From contig JAGFMI010000009.1 in NCBI GenBank assembly GCA_021030905.1, positions 1,302,001 to 1,366,000 on the forward strand: DNA of 64,000 nucleotides, written 5' to 3'. Below the pieces are notes generated by a model. It saw only the letters and a list, made by a program, of their open reading frames with translations, was not told the origin of the DNA and did not search any database. This document shows, piece after piece, positions 12,406 to 23,491 of the stretch. Both the position numbers and the translations under genes were made by a program. Every line of letters begins with the position of its first letter. Position 1 is the first letter of the stretch. This DNA is from Pyrenula massariospora. Lineage: Eukaryota > Ascomycota > Eurotiomycetes > Pyrenulales > Pyrenulaceae.

Positions 12406-12702
12406 ATGGCTAATTCGAGTTGGACTGCACAAGATGCTGCCATTATTAGACAAGCTCTTCAAATCGCCCGAGACACGGAAGACGGGCACGTCGATGCAAA
12501 CGTGTCAGCAACATTGCAGACGGCTATAGGGTCTTTATGGCGGCGCATTCTAGCACAACCAGATACATATATTATGACAGAGGTCGAGTTTTCTCTGTTC
12601 AACTACTACCGGAGCCGATTTCAGGGAAATAACATCGCACAGCGAGCAGTGCAACGTTATTGGAACAGTCGCCAAGGTCATGGTCATAGCAACGCAGTCT
12701 AG
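12406..12702 (+). CDS. Small hypothetical protein with MTxxEFxLFNYxxxRF motif
   Basis: 98 aa, single exon. The start is taken at MANSSWTAQD (12406); the frame is open back to an ATG at 12322, but that extension is a poorly structured Pro/Ser-rich segment. The C-terminal half reads YIMTEVEFSLFNYYRSRFQGN followed by AQRAVQRYWNSRQG. From memory, this pattern (Tyr-x-Met-Thr, Glu-Phe, Phe-Asn-Tyr, Arg-Phe, a Gly-Asn turn, Arg-Tyr-Trp) recurs in short uncharacterised ascomycete proteins and in tails of larger ones. No signal peptide or membrane segment is seen. Function unknown. Confidence 0.5.
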   Translation: MANSSWTAQDAAIIRQALQIARDTEDGHVDANVSATLQTAIGSLWRRILAQPDTYIMTEVEFSLFNYYRSRFQGNNIAQRAVQRYWNSRQGHGHSNAV

Positions 12703-13082
12703 AAGGCGCCTGAATATCCTCTATGAGCAACGCGTGTCCCTTACTTCGCCTTTCTTTTGTCCTTTTCTTAGGTCTTCTAACTTGCAAATTGGCCTTGTAA
12801 GTTCGCGTACTGTCAGGAGGGCTCTTGTGCCATTGTCTGATCGTCTCTAGTCGTTTCCGATTCGCAAAGCACATATCGTGTGATTCTTCTCTTGATAATG
12901 AATAGGGATCGTTTCACGGAGTTGAGCACAATCTTGGGGATATTTATGCCGAAGCATATGCAGGTATTTACGACAGTCTTTACAGCCATCGCTAGCTTGA
13001 AGGAGCCATCGTTGTCATTTCATTCAATTTTCTTGGTTCTCCCATAAACAGGCAGAAAAGGCCGCCTATAGTGCCATCTCAA
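12703..13082. other. Short intergenic region
   Basis: 380 bp between the small protein and the convergent class II aldolase-type gene. I see nothing in it beyond 3' flanking sequence. Confidence 0.5.
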
Positions 13083-14049
13083 TTATTTCTTAAAAGCACC
13101 ATTTGAAACCGCATCTTCAAAATGGAAGTAAGGCTGGAATTCACAAAACAATATCTCCGGGTCACTGTCCACTTCAAAGTTGTACCTGGCCTCTTGGTCC
13201 GATATCAGGACTTTGGGTATCCCGTTCGCAGCGGCGGCTTCGGCTACCAATTGAACTTGGCAGCTTCTCTCCATACATCCGAACAAATAAGCAGCTTCGT
13301 CGACAGTTTGGCCTACTGTCAGAAGACCATGATTTCTAAGAATACAAGCCTTTCCGTCAGACAACGCCGTGGCGATTCGATTACCCTCCTCTGCTGCAAG
13401 TACGACTCCGCCGTAGCTGTCATACACGCTGTGAGCCCTGTAAAATTTACAAACGTCCTGCGTGAGCATTTCCAGAGGTCGGCCAAAGCACGACCAGGCT
13501 TTTCCATGGATCGTATGACTATGGCAAACGGCGTGGACGTCCGGACGAGCTTTGTGCACGGCCGCGTGGATGAAAAATCCCGCCGCATTGATAGGGCGCG
13601 AACGGTTACCGCCGATGACCTTGCCGTGGAGGTTGACGCAGATCATATCGCTAGCTTTCAATAACCCAAAATGGACGCCGAGTGGGTTCATCCAAAAGGC
13701 ATCGGGCAGCTCCGGGTCTCGCACACTGATATGGCCCGATATGCCTTCGAGAAAGCCTTCCCTGGCCCAGTGGCGGAACGCGGCCGCCATATGCTCGAGT
13801 GCCCATTGGCGCTTGTCCTGGAGCCGCTCAAAATGCGGTATACCTGTGGAGATATCTGGGTCAATCACAGACTGATCCCTATCGGTGAGGGACATTACCT
13901 TGCAATATCACTTCCCCGTGGGACATGGCTTGCAGGGGAGTCAGGCCATCTTCTTGGTCTCTTGGGAGATCTTCATGTTGGGCATTCTTGACCAGAACCG
14001 GCAAAGCTTGGTCTTTGGGAGAAAGGTCTCGGATAGCGGAAGGGGCCAT
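13083..14049 (-). CDS. Class II aldolase/adducin domain protein
   Basis: Metal-dependent aldolase-fold protein of the fuculose-phosphate aldolase/adducin superfamily. It has two exons, 14049-13899 and 13843-13083, with a 55-bp GTAATG...ACAG intron, giving 303 aa. The splice joins a short N-terminal segment (MAPSAIRDLSP...) to GIPHF, as in fungal relatives; an unspliced start at 13895 would give 270 aa. Motifs are EGFLEGISGHISVRDP, the metal-binding pair CHSHTIHG (His about 158 and 160) and ILRNHGLLTVG (His about 222). The three His ligands are present, so catalysis is possible, but the substrate is unknown. Fungal members are often single cytosolic proteins near secondary or sugar metabolism. 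It is divergent from the GFA protein at 14880. Confidence 0.88.
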
Positions 14050-14879
14050 AGCTCTTGGTGGCGGCTAATACTATGACGACGTTCTTCAGCCGCTGTACCT
14101 TCAAAGCGAGCTTGCGCGGTCTCACCTTCGCTACGACTCTGTCTTTCAAGACTAGCCTCGCTTCTGCAGATCGACAAGCCTGAACGCCATGTCAGGGCTA
14201 CCTAGCCTTCATGTTGTGCTATGGGGTGGAGTGAATGGACTATAGGGAATACCTCGAGCGTGTGAACGCAGCTGCACTGGTTGCCTGATTCTCAAGTGGC
14301 GGCACGGGTTTGGGTCGTTGATGTAATGTTGTATAGGGACGGCGTTGTGCCGACCGAAATTGACAGCCGTTGGAAGTCAATGCTACGTGAATCACGTGGG
14401 CACGGCTCGAACGGCCTGTACCGGGGGGGGGGGATTTAGGAGAGCTTGGGTAATTCCTCCACCCCCCAGAAATATTCCCCGATCTCTAGGTATCTAAGAC
14501 GCCTGTCCCGGTCACCTTCCCCTTGCGAGGGTATGATACGATCCATGTTACCAGACGTATCCTCATGTCGGTTGAGAACTTGAGGCTTGAAAAGCACCCG
14601 CACGGGCGTCGTACCCCACACGTTTGAAGGCATTTACAGCCGAGATTATTTTCTGACCATTTACTGCTTGAGGGTGGGGTTTTCAATGCTATTTCAACTT
14701 GAAAGAACCCCTGGTGTTGGTCAGGGCTCAGTAATGGATGGTCACAAAGCAGTCGGTCTGCAGCGAATCGCGCCTCATTCTTCTTCAGATCACTGAAGGA
14801 TACGTGGACTTTCCTCTCGACGAGCACGGCCAATAGTACCCCCAACCTGCCCCAATAGTGGTCACCGTCTGCGTATGAA
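14050..14879. other. Divergent intergenic region
   Basis: 830 bp between the class II aldolase-type gene (-) and the GFA gene (+). It contains an 11-base G run at 14423-14433. Minus-strand ORFs at 14436-14845 have no recognisable content. Confidence 0.5.
14423..14433 (+). repeat. Homopolymer G tract (11 bp)
   Basis: Eleven consecutive G bases in the divergent promoter region. It is the longest G homopolymer I noticed in the window. Length is likely to vary between isolates and to be sensitive to sequencing error. Confidence 0.9.
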
Positions 14880-15353
14880 ATGGAGGCTCGATGTCAATGC
14901 GGGCTAATCGTTTTCACGACTCCTTCGCCAGAGCCTGTTGAAACCTACATCTGCCATTGTACGCAATGTCGTCATCAATCATCGTCGGCCTTTGGAATCA
15001 GCTGCATCTTCCCTTCATTCGACCTCGCTGCAGCACTAAAACCTTTGTCTCCAGCATCATCGATCAAGTGCTTCACGCGCAGAACACTCAAAGGCAAAGA
15101 CATGAATTGCTACTTTTGCGTCTCTTGTGGGAGCAGACTGATGCACGTGATTAAGGGGAACCAGAGCTGCAGTGTCAAGGGGGGTTGTATTGAGGAATTA
15201 AGGAGTGAGTGGGTTGCGAAAGGGAAGCACATATGGGTTGAAGAGGCCATTGTGCCCAAGGCATGGTTTCAAGACTCCGGTGGAGTTTGGGAAGGAGAAC
15301 CTGATGAGGGTACGACTGGCGGCATGCCAATAGATCATGGGGAGTCGGCCTAG
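14880..15353 (+). CDS. GFA/CENP-V family zinc-binding protein
   Basis: 157 aa, intronless. The family includes bacterial glutathione-dependent formaldehyde-activating enzyme and the CENP-V fold, small zinc proteins that are numerous and mostly uncharacterised in fungi. The zinc ligands are visible: CQCG at residues 5-8, CHCTQC at 25-30 and CVSCGS at 80-85. The segment after the last zinc pair (residues 86-157) matches the usual beta-rich end. The start at 14880 puts the first Cys at residue 5, as is normal. Whether it binds S-hydroxymethyl-glutathione is not known; the glutathione site cannot be judged by eye. Confidence 0.88.
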   Translation: MEARCQCGLIVFTTPSPEPVETYICHCTQCRHQSSSAFGISCIFPSFDLAAALKPLSPASSIKCFTRRTLKGKDMNCYFCVSCGSRLMHVIKGNQSCSVKGGCIEELRSEWVAKGKHIWVEEAIVPKAWFQDSGGVWEGEPDEGTTGGMPIDHGESA

Positions 15354-15789
15354 ATAGAAAGGAGAGCAGCGACGGTCATGAGATGTAAAATGACAAGTTA
15401 CGTGATTATAGCGAAGACAACAATTCTTGGGAGCCTTGACAAGTGAACGTGGTACAGAGTGCCATAAAGTTTCTCGCATCGAAAGGGGAGATTATTGGTA
15501 AGGTCGCATGTGGTGAGACGATCTATCACCAATATTGTCATTAGATCAGTCTTGCGTTCTGTTGGTTAGGAGTGTATGCAAATATTCTTCGTCCCGTCCG
15601 CTTTGCGCAGCAATCACTGCCATATAATAAAGCGTGGATTTTGTCCAACCTCAATCTTGGGAGCTTGTGACGCCTGCTCCGCGCAACCTCTCTCTTTACA
15701 GCTCATCAACGTTCCGCTTTGTAGGACATTCGAATCGACCGAGAAGCTTTGCCACAAACTCCGAAGCTGTATCTTCTGTCAGAGCACAA
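15354..15789. other. Upstream region of palA
   Basis: 436 bp between the GFA stop and the palA start. In-frame open sequence upstream of the chosen palA start lacks BRO1-like content. I see no clear regulatory element. Confidence 0.45.
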
Positions 15790-18385
15790 ATGGCATCGTA
15801 CGTGGCCACGCCCAAAAACCCTTCCGTGTACCCGCTAACGTTGAAGCGCAGAACAATGCTTCAACTCCCATTCCGGCAAACACATCAGGTCTCCTTGTCG
15901 GCGGCAATCAAACAATACATATCGACCAAATATGACCAGCATCCAGAGATGTTCGCCGAGGATCTAAATGTTATAGACGGCCTCCGGAATGACGCAGTAA
16001 ACGTCCGCGAGCCCCATGTCAGCGGCGTTAAGAGACTTCAGACATATGCTGCTCAACTGAGATGGATCGGAGGGAAATTTCCCATCGACATTGGCGTGGA
16101 TTTCCCGTGGTACACAGCTCTCGGGTTCAATACCTCAAGACCAGGCAGGAGACCCATAATCGATAATGCCACTGCCACAAGCTGATAACCAGACAGAGTC
16201 TCAGAATAACCTCCGATTCGAATTGGCCAACGTTCTCTTCAATTTGGCTGCCCTTTACTCCCAGCTGGGCTTTGCGACGAACAAAACCACTGCTGAAGGA
16301 CTCAAAACAGCAAGCGGACATTTCTCATCAGCCGCTGGTGTTCTAGCTTTCCTGCGTACCAGTATAATACCGGATATGCGATCATCGCCTCCGGAAGATA
16401 TGGATGATATGACATTACAGAGTTTGGAAGAGCTATTCCTCGCGCAAGCTCAAGAATGTTTCTGGTCCAAGGCTGTCAAGGATGATATGAAAGATGGGAC
16501 TATCGCACGTCTTGCCGCGAAGGTCTCCGACTATTACTCACAAGCTAGCGACTACGCAATCAAGTCAGATGCTGTCAGTACGGAATGGATACACCACATG
16601 GAAGCCAAGCATCATCACTTCGCGGCTGCTGCGCAATATCGTCAGTCACGAGACTGCTTGGAAAAGCGTAAGTACGGCGAGGAGGTAGCTCGACTACGCG
16701 ACAGCATTACATGCGTCAATGAGGCGCTAAAGGCATCACGGTGGATAAACAAGGTCATCATTGGCGATCTTAATGGCCTAAAACTTCGGGCCTCAGAAGA
16801 CCTCAAGCGAGCTGAGAAAGACAATGACGTGATATATCTTCAGCCTATACCCGCGAAACCAGAAATGAGGACAATCGATCGAGCGAACATGGTTGCCGCA
16901 AGGCCCCCAAAGGAAGTCTCAGAGTCCATGTCAATGATCGGGGATGGTCTCCTGTTTGGGCCGCCATTATTTGCAAAGCTAGTACCGTACGCCGTACACA
17001 TTGCAGCCAGGATATACGAGGAGCGCAGGGATCGCCTTATTAATCAATCTATTATTGCAGATCTGGAGGCCATGACCGCCAGGTTAAGGGAGCTCCTCCA
17101 GTCACTAAATCTCCCAGGGTCTTTGCAGGCTCTGGAAAAGCCTCTTGGAATACCACCGAGTTTGGTGTCAAAAGCGGAAGAGCTCCGACAGCAGGACGGG
17201 CTTCATCGTCTCCAAAAGACCATTGATGATACTGCGAAGGTGAAGGCTAACGACCTAGCAATTTTCAAGGAAGGGGCCGACGCACTCTATGCAGAGAAGG
17301 CGGAAGACGATGCTACCCGGGCTAAGTTTGGGACTGATAGATGGAAGCGTGAGCTATCGGAAGTGGTAGCGAAGGACTTGTTTGCAAAGATTGGAGAAAT
17401 ACAAGGATACATGCGGTCAGCAGAGAGCAGCGATATGCTGGTGCAAAACAAGCTGCAATCTTCTGAACGCATTTTACGAATCCTGACAAGCTCCAACAAG
17501 GCGATCGAGGCTTACGTGCCGAGTAGCCGACAAGCGACCATGACGGCACAGGTTGAGCGGGAGTCAGGCAGGCTTCGAAACTGTTTGCAGGAGGCTAGCA
17601 GGCTCGAGAGTCGGCGGAGAAGGAAAATCGAGGCCTTACGCGAGAAAGCCAAGGCGGACGATATCAATGCAGATCTTCGAAAAGAGACTGGTAGGCTTGA
17701 GCGCGAATTTCCCATGCAGAAGATTGAGCCAGCGCAATTTGAGGACCTCTTTGAGGAGCGACTACAGCGGTACGATGTGGACAGGGATATGCTTACTCAA
17801 GAGCAGGAGGACCAGGATCATGTTGGTTCTCGCATTAGAGACGCAAATACCGCTTTCCTCGATGCAAGACGAGGCGACCACTCGACAAAGGATCGCGAGA
17901 GAGCCCTTCAAGAGCTCGAGAATGGCTACGTCAAGTACAAGGAGATTGTCTCAAACTTGGATGTGGGCCGGAAGTTCTATAACGACCTCGCCAACATCGT
18001 GACTCGTTTCCGCGAAAATTGCAAGGCTTTTGTTCGCCACCGCCGTGCTGAAGCCGCCGAGCTCGAGACTGACATCACCAACACCGCCATGTCCTCCATG
18101 AACCTCAACCAGACTAGTGCGACCTTGCAATCGCAGAAGCGGCAGGAAGGGGCGATCAGACCGCCTCCACCGCCTAGCAGTCTCGGACGAGAACCACTGA
18201 CAGCGCCAACACCGACAAGGGCACCGATACACCAGCCACCGCTCCCAAATGTGGGCATGTGGACGCCAGAAATGGGTATCAAGTTTAGCAATCCTCCACA
18301 GGGAGCCAGGACGAATCCAAATGCTGCACCATATCCCCAGGCGGCGGGTGTGTGGGACGAGGCCCAAGGTATTCGATTCGGATGA
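15790..18385 (+). CDS. palA: pH-response regulator PalA/Rim20 (BRO1 domain)
   Basis: Alix/Bro1-family scaffold that links the PacC/Rim101 transcription factor to ESCRT-III for proteolytic activation at alkaline pH. There are three exons, 15790-15797, 15852-16144 and 16197-18385, summing to 829 aa. Exon 1 codes only eight bases. Intron 2 has a GC donor and AG acceptor; removing it joins LGFNTSRP to ESQNNLRFEL, the continuous BRO1 sequence of the family. The BRO1 domain spans about residues 5-370 (KQYISTKYDQHPEMFAEDL, LANVLFNLAALYSQLG, EAKHHHFAAAAQYRQS). A helical V-domain follows to about 720 and then a Pro-rich tail with PPPPPSS. The C-terminus keeps the repeated Trp/Gly-Ile-Arg/Lys-Phe elements (MWTPEMGIKFS and VWDEAQGIRFG) characteristic of PalA. 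The next gene is convergent far downstream. Confidence 0.95.
16145..16196 (+). other. GC-AG intron in palA
   Basis: 52-bp intron with donor CCAG/GCAGGA and acceptor GACAG/AGTCTC. No GT donor nearby preserves the conserved DFPWYTALGFNTSRP and SQNNLRFEL residues. Retention leads to a stop within the intron at about 16185. Confidence 0.75.
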
Positions 18386-18605
18386 GGATCACCGACTTAC
18401 GCAGGGATATGAAATGATATCTGCTGATATGATCAAAGGACCAAGCTGACAGCTCGGCAAACTGTCATCCCTGCATCATGTGATATACGTTCCGTTACAG
18501 AAAGAGGACGTAATCGCCCATACGAATCTTTCGCACGGCATATGTCCATCATTTTACTACATCGGCCTAGTCAAAGAGACAAGGGGTAACGCCCCTGGAA
18601 GTTTT

Positions 18606-18949
18606 TCAACGTAATGTTTTTGTCCGAACCAACACTTCCAAGCCATATTGTCCATCAACCTCCAAATTATCAGCAACGGCACAAACCTCTAAAATCCTCG
18701 ACCCGGTACTCACATGAGAGTTCCGAGAGACACTGAACAGCCCTGAGCAGCAATCTCGTTGGAAGCTACAACTACCAATCGAGCATCGCGGCAAGCCCCG
18801 GACTCTAAGGCGTCCCTTGGCCTTTTGGGCGGCGAGTGGCCCGCGCTATCCCGTCGTCGAAGGTACTGCGCAGTGTGATGGGTGAATGTGCTCGGAGAAT
18901 TGATTAGAAAGGCGTATAATCTGTCCTCTTGGCCCCCTACTACTACCAA
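18606..18949 (-). CDS. Possible small two-exon gene, product unknown
   Basis: The open frame ends its first part at LGTLM, exactly before a consensus GTGAGT donor. A short intron with a GCTGATAA branch-like site then joins, in frame, to VDGQYGLEVLVRTKTLR and a stop at 18606. The joined segment (DARLVVVASNEIAAQGCSVSLGTL then VDGQYGLEVL) looks like a regular beta-rich protein. The 5' end is unresolved: the frame opens just after a stop near 18955, with no ATG, so an upstream exon would be needed. No family is recognised. About 100 residues are visible. Confidence 0.3.
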
Positions 18950-20044
18950 AGTCTACACGAATCGTCAACCATGAGTATATACTGTCAGCTTGTCTACAAA
19001 GGCTGTCTAGCGATCCCACGCAGCCCTTGAACCCATCGGCTCATGTGGAGCTCATTCTCCTCGTGATGATGATCATGTTAAATGTCATCGAACGGGAGTA
19101 AGGCAGTAGGAAAGCTGTGATAGTAGCTCGTTAACTTGGGTTTTTGGTTTCTATCTCCGGTGTTCAGCTAGCATCCTACGCCAGTTGGATAACTCGTGAC
19201 GTCAGAACTCGTTATGGATACGATCATCAGGATATGCTCAGATTCGCCTCCCTCTGTTCTCTCCTTCCTCGTGAGCGTCTGTCAAGGTAAATTGTATGTG
19301 CTTGGTATCAAATATGGCACTTGAATAGGACGAGAATGTTAGATACTAAGAGCTTAGATGCATACTTGCCAAAACAGGCTATTCAATTGCCCCGAATGTC
19401 TCTTCGTTCCGTACCTCTGCTAGGTTCACTAGTCGCGGATTCCACACTTTGTACTCGGTATTCTAACGCTGGTAAAGACTGGTTTGGCGTCATATTCAAA
19501 CCAGCTCCGAAAATACCAATTCAAAGCACTACCAATGCTCAGAGTGTAACAAACAAACAAATATCTCATGTCTTCGTCGGCCTCTGCCGGTGCCTATCTC
19601 GAACGACCCTTTGCGGCTGCGGCTGCGGTACCCGACGATAAACACGGCCAAGTCCAGCGGTCTGTACAAACACACCTAGAACTCTCGACGAAGCAGTCCA
19701 CCAAATGATTTCTCTCCTGGCTCTACGTGGTCAGTTACTACAGGACAACCCTCTTTCTGATCGTTGAGTGTCAAAGTAGAGTTTACGGTAGGGCAAAGCT
19801 CGGAGCTAATCCCGGCGAGAAAACGCAAGGGTGTGTACACCGTACGTAGGTTTTTGTGTGGCCCATCAGGGCTTCTTTCCGCAACTTGCCCTTGTAAAAA
19901 CGAACGTGTGTTTGATTGTAGGGGCTGAAGGAGATTTTATCTGCATACAACCAATAATCTACGTCGATCTACCGTAACAACGATCTACCATACCCTTACT
20001 AGATACACCAGTACATCCTGCGCCGTTTATGTGGCACGTCTAAC

Positions 20045-20341
20045 CTAGATGATCTCCTGCACAGCAATGACTCGAGTTTCCGATACATATCCCGTCCCAG
20101 AGTCAGTAGAAATGTGCTCAACAGCACATTTTCTTCCTTCAAGCCGAAACCTATCGTTATCAGGGTCACGTTTCCCTTCGCCCGCGAAAGACCATGTGCC
20201 GAAGATTTGCCGACCGCAGAGTGACACCGAGTGTTCACCGAGCCCCTGAGTTTTCCACAACTCGCGACGTCGTCGTCCCTCAACCATCGAATGCCTGCGC
20301 TGATTCGAAGTCCTCGCAAGGATTGGAGGTTTGTTGCTCAT
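20045..20341 (-). CDS. Possible small ORF, product unknown
   Basis: 98 codons from an ATG (MSNKPPILART). There is a basic N-terminal third, then a beta-like segment (VSLCGRQIFGTWSF, RFRLEGRKCAVEHI, GYVSETRVIAVQEII). It resembles neither low-complexity DNA nor a known family. The opposite strand is also partly open, so the call rests on composition only. Confidence 0.22.
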   Translation of the reverse strand: MSNKPPILARTSNQRRHSMVEGRRRRELWKTQGLGEHSVSLCGRQIFGTWSFAGEGKRDPDNDRFRLEGRKCAVEHISTDSGTGYVSETRVIAVQEII

Positions 20342-20627
20342 TCGATCGAGCTTTCCTTGGGGGCTGTTGTCGCAAGGGTTGTGAGGTATCCTTCTTCATT
20401 GCTTTTTGTTGAGCTCGCAGAGGCCCCAAGCATGTTTCAGACGATCTGTACGTCCATGGCTGCAGCCCATCATGTCTTCCTCCCTGTAGCTCACGGCATG
20501 GAAAGCGGCATGTGGATTAGCGAGTAAGGGGATGAGAAACGAGGTTTCAGTCGAGGTTGATTGACGGCTAATCCCATTCGTGTTTATGGACCGCATTTGA
20601 ATCTGGCAGATTGTCGCGCCTTCGATC

Positions 20628-23491
20628 TCAAAGTCGGACCTTTGCTCCAATTCCGCTCCCTTCGTACCAAATCATCTGGGCCCACTCTCCAATCTTGACA
20701 CCAACGTCTGCTTTGGCATCGAGTTTCAATTCGCCACCTAAGGCGTCCCTAACCGCATTATACCCGGCACCTCCAAGTGTCCAGTCGACAGGCAGCCTCG
20801 GAGTTGTACTCGAACCGGGTGGCACTTTGAAGGGGTAGCTGTAGTCTATGGTGCCCACTACATCTGTGTGGTTATAGAACGCCGTGGCATTGACGCTGGT
20901 GATAAGTAGTGAAGTCTTTGGTAGCGGAGAGATAAGCGTGAAAGTTGCAGTTGAGCTAAAAAGATGCATCTGCGTGTCCCTTGTGTTAGTGTATGAAGAT
21001 CAAAATGGCGAAAGTCTAGTTCCTGCGTGAAAGTCGACTAGATTGCAACAGGCAGGAAGCTCACACAAAGGAAAGTCAATCTTCAAGAGACTGCAAGAAG
21101 AGCTGGAAGTACCGTAGCATCTTTTATAAAATGCGGCTTAGAGTGCTTCTCATCATCATCTCCTTTATCACCGTCCCCTGGCAGTCCGAGCTTTGGTGTA
21201 TCGATGACAAGTTCAATTGATGAAAGCGCCTTTCCTAGCGCTGGCTGAGATGGAATGCTCGTATTATCCGTCCTGAGAGTTAGAGTAGTGTTGTAGCCTA
21301 TGATGATTAGCCAATCGCAATTGAGATACTACAGTAAAGTTACTAACCAGACAGATACCGAGAGAGCAAGTCACGTCCGATTTCGCCGCCTCGTGAACCA
21401 CTTCTTTCGGTAGGATTCCAAACAGCCTCAATCAATAAGTTGGTATTGTTGCCTTGATGGACCTCTAGATTCTCGGCGACCGCATGTCCGAGAATAGTTT
21501 CGTTATTTAGAAGATTGATTTGCACTCGTGGTATGCTGACCGAGTATACTGTTGGATTAGTAATGTTGACCTTTGCCCGAAGAGCGACAGATTTAGTAGT
21601 CGTGTTCACAATTTCCAGGTCCCCAATCTTTGGGGTGAACTCAGAAAATCCGCTTCCTCGAGAAATTGGCTTTACGAATACCTTGCCTTCTGCCGGTATT
21701 CCACGCACAATGAAATCTCCCAAGGCAGTGACAGTCCGAACGTCGACATCTGCCTTCACAGTCAAGACAATACCATTAGATCCAAAGATCAATTTCTGTA
21801 CAATTTCACTGAATAGATCGTCGTCGGTGATATCTAGCGGGGCTTTGTCGACTGCAGACTGCACAAGCAATGAGGGGCCGACATCATTGTCATCAATTTT
21901 GGACGCATTCGCGTCTTGCCATTTATGTAAATCCAGCCGACCCAGCTTGCTTCCATGATAGAACACGTCAGCATCAGCTCGCACCTGGCTAACGTTTAGG
22001 GGGAAATTCATTTCTTTGGGTAGTGCCACAAGTGCCTTCACCAGAGCTGATACTCTTGGCTTAGACTCGGGCGTTCCTTCTTCAGCCCATGAAGATGGAA
22101 GGCTGAAATGCACGTCAGATAGAGAGAAGTTGCGGATAAGGTTGCCCAAGGGGTGGCCCGGTAACGGTAGAGGAACGGTCACGCTATGGATAAGCTCCGT
22201 GACCCAGTCTGGCGTATCGGGTGAAGGTGCCTCAGAACCTCGGATATAGATGGCATTGTTATGGCCTTCGAGATAGTTTGCAACGAGGGAATCCAGAGGT
22301 GACAAGTTAGACCCTGGGCAAGCATTGGTAAGAGCTTCTGGGAGCTCCCGAATAATTCCGGAGACATTGACATTGACTAATTGCTTCGGCCTGATTTGAA
22401 TTTCATGCGTTTCTGCTTTCGCTAATAACAAATATGCTTCATCTGGATCGCAGTTCGGGACCAGTATGTCGAAGCTTAGAGATGGGACATCGAATCGAAC
22501 AGGATAGTCATTCATAAGGGCAACGGAGGCATCGGCTGCCATGCCTCTCTGATGGTGCGGTAAATCGACTTCGTAGAAATTAAGTTTAGAGATGTCAAAT
22601 TCAGGGAAATTTGGGAGGTTTTGGCCTGGCAAAGGTCAGCATTGACGATTTCAAAGGGCAAGCTTCACAAGCTGACAGAGATTGACCTTCGAAAACAAGC
22701 GACTGGGAGATTGTTTGGGGAGGAAGTCGTAAGATTCCAGATTTTAAGCCAATTTTTGTGACCCCCAACACCTTCAGTCGCCCTAAACGGCCTTCAAGCC
22801 AATCGTTCGCAATGCCGCGTATGCCGTCCACGTCGCCAGGTGCAAGGTCCGCCAAGATGGCAATATGATTGACATGCTGGCTTTGAATATTCACTTTAAT
22901 GGGGGGTATCTTGGCTGTCCCCAGTAAAAGATTCCCATACCCGGGTAAGTACACCCTGACCTCTGCGGCACTGCTCTCTATCTCCTTCGCTATCCAGGTG
23001 CCTGCTCGCCCCAAATCCCGCACCGACTTTTTCGTGACCCTTGTCGCGTCCAGAACGAAGTCGCCTTCCACTCGCGCTCTGACACCCGTTGTAGTAAACG
23101 AGTCAATGGACAAGTTTGTTGGCTCGAATACAATGGCTTCCTTCGCGTACTCTTCAACAACGGCTGGGGCAGCGAAACCCAGACCCAATATGAGTACTAC
23201 TACTATGCTCAGAACCGAGAGAGACAGTATTGTGGCCCATCTTCTCTGATCTTTGCCCTTAGTTTGAGGTCTGTCTTGTAGACTTCGAAGCGACTGCGTA
23301 GCGGGGGATATGTTTCCATTCGCAGCTTCTGTCCCGTTATACGACGGTATATCGTCTCTGTTCTCTTGGGACAGAAGAGGGGTGGATTCAGTTGATGAAC
23401 CACTATGCTGTGAATGTCGAGAGCCTTGAGATCCGGACGGGCGCTTGGAAGGTCTGACGAGTGGCGACGACGCGCCGTCTGTCGTTGCCAT
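20628..23491 (-). CDS. DUF3712/LEA14-like single-pass membrane glycoprotein (Tag1-like)
   Basis: Four exons, 23491-22687, 22625-21348, 21297-21113 and 20969-20628, add up to 869 aa with all junctions in frame. The N-terminal 120 residues are Ser/Pro-rich and hydrophilic. One membrane segment follows near residues 125-145 (TILSLSVLSIVVVLILGLGF). The remainder is a long beta-rich ectodomain with repeated DUF3712/LEA14-type modules (LSIDSFTTTGVRARVEGDF, SLSFDILVPN, LRAKVNITNPTVYSVSIP) and many N-x-S/T sites (for example NVSG, NFSLS, NNET, NTTLT). This signal-anchor layout suggests a lumenal or extracellular domain. Yeast Tag1 (YLR173W), a vacuolar membrane protein that helps terminate autophagy, has a comparable architecture; orthology is inference. 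The start MATTDG was chosen over an upstream in-frame Met at 23734. A longer intron of 143 bp precedes the last exon. Confidence 0.82.

Larger units (their letters stand above)
18386..20627. other. Gene-poor stretch between palA and the DUF3712 gene
   Basis: About 2.2 kb. It holds two weak minus-strand candidates listed separately (18606-18949 and 20045-20341). A plus-strand ORF at 19321-19641 is unrecognisable. Nothing else is seen. Confidence 0.45.
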
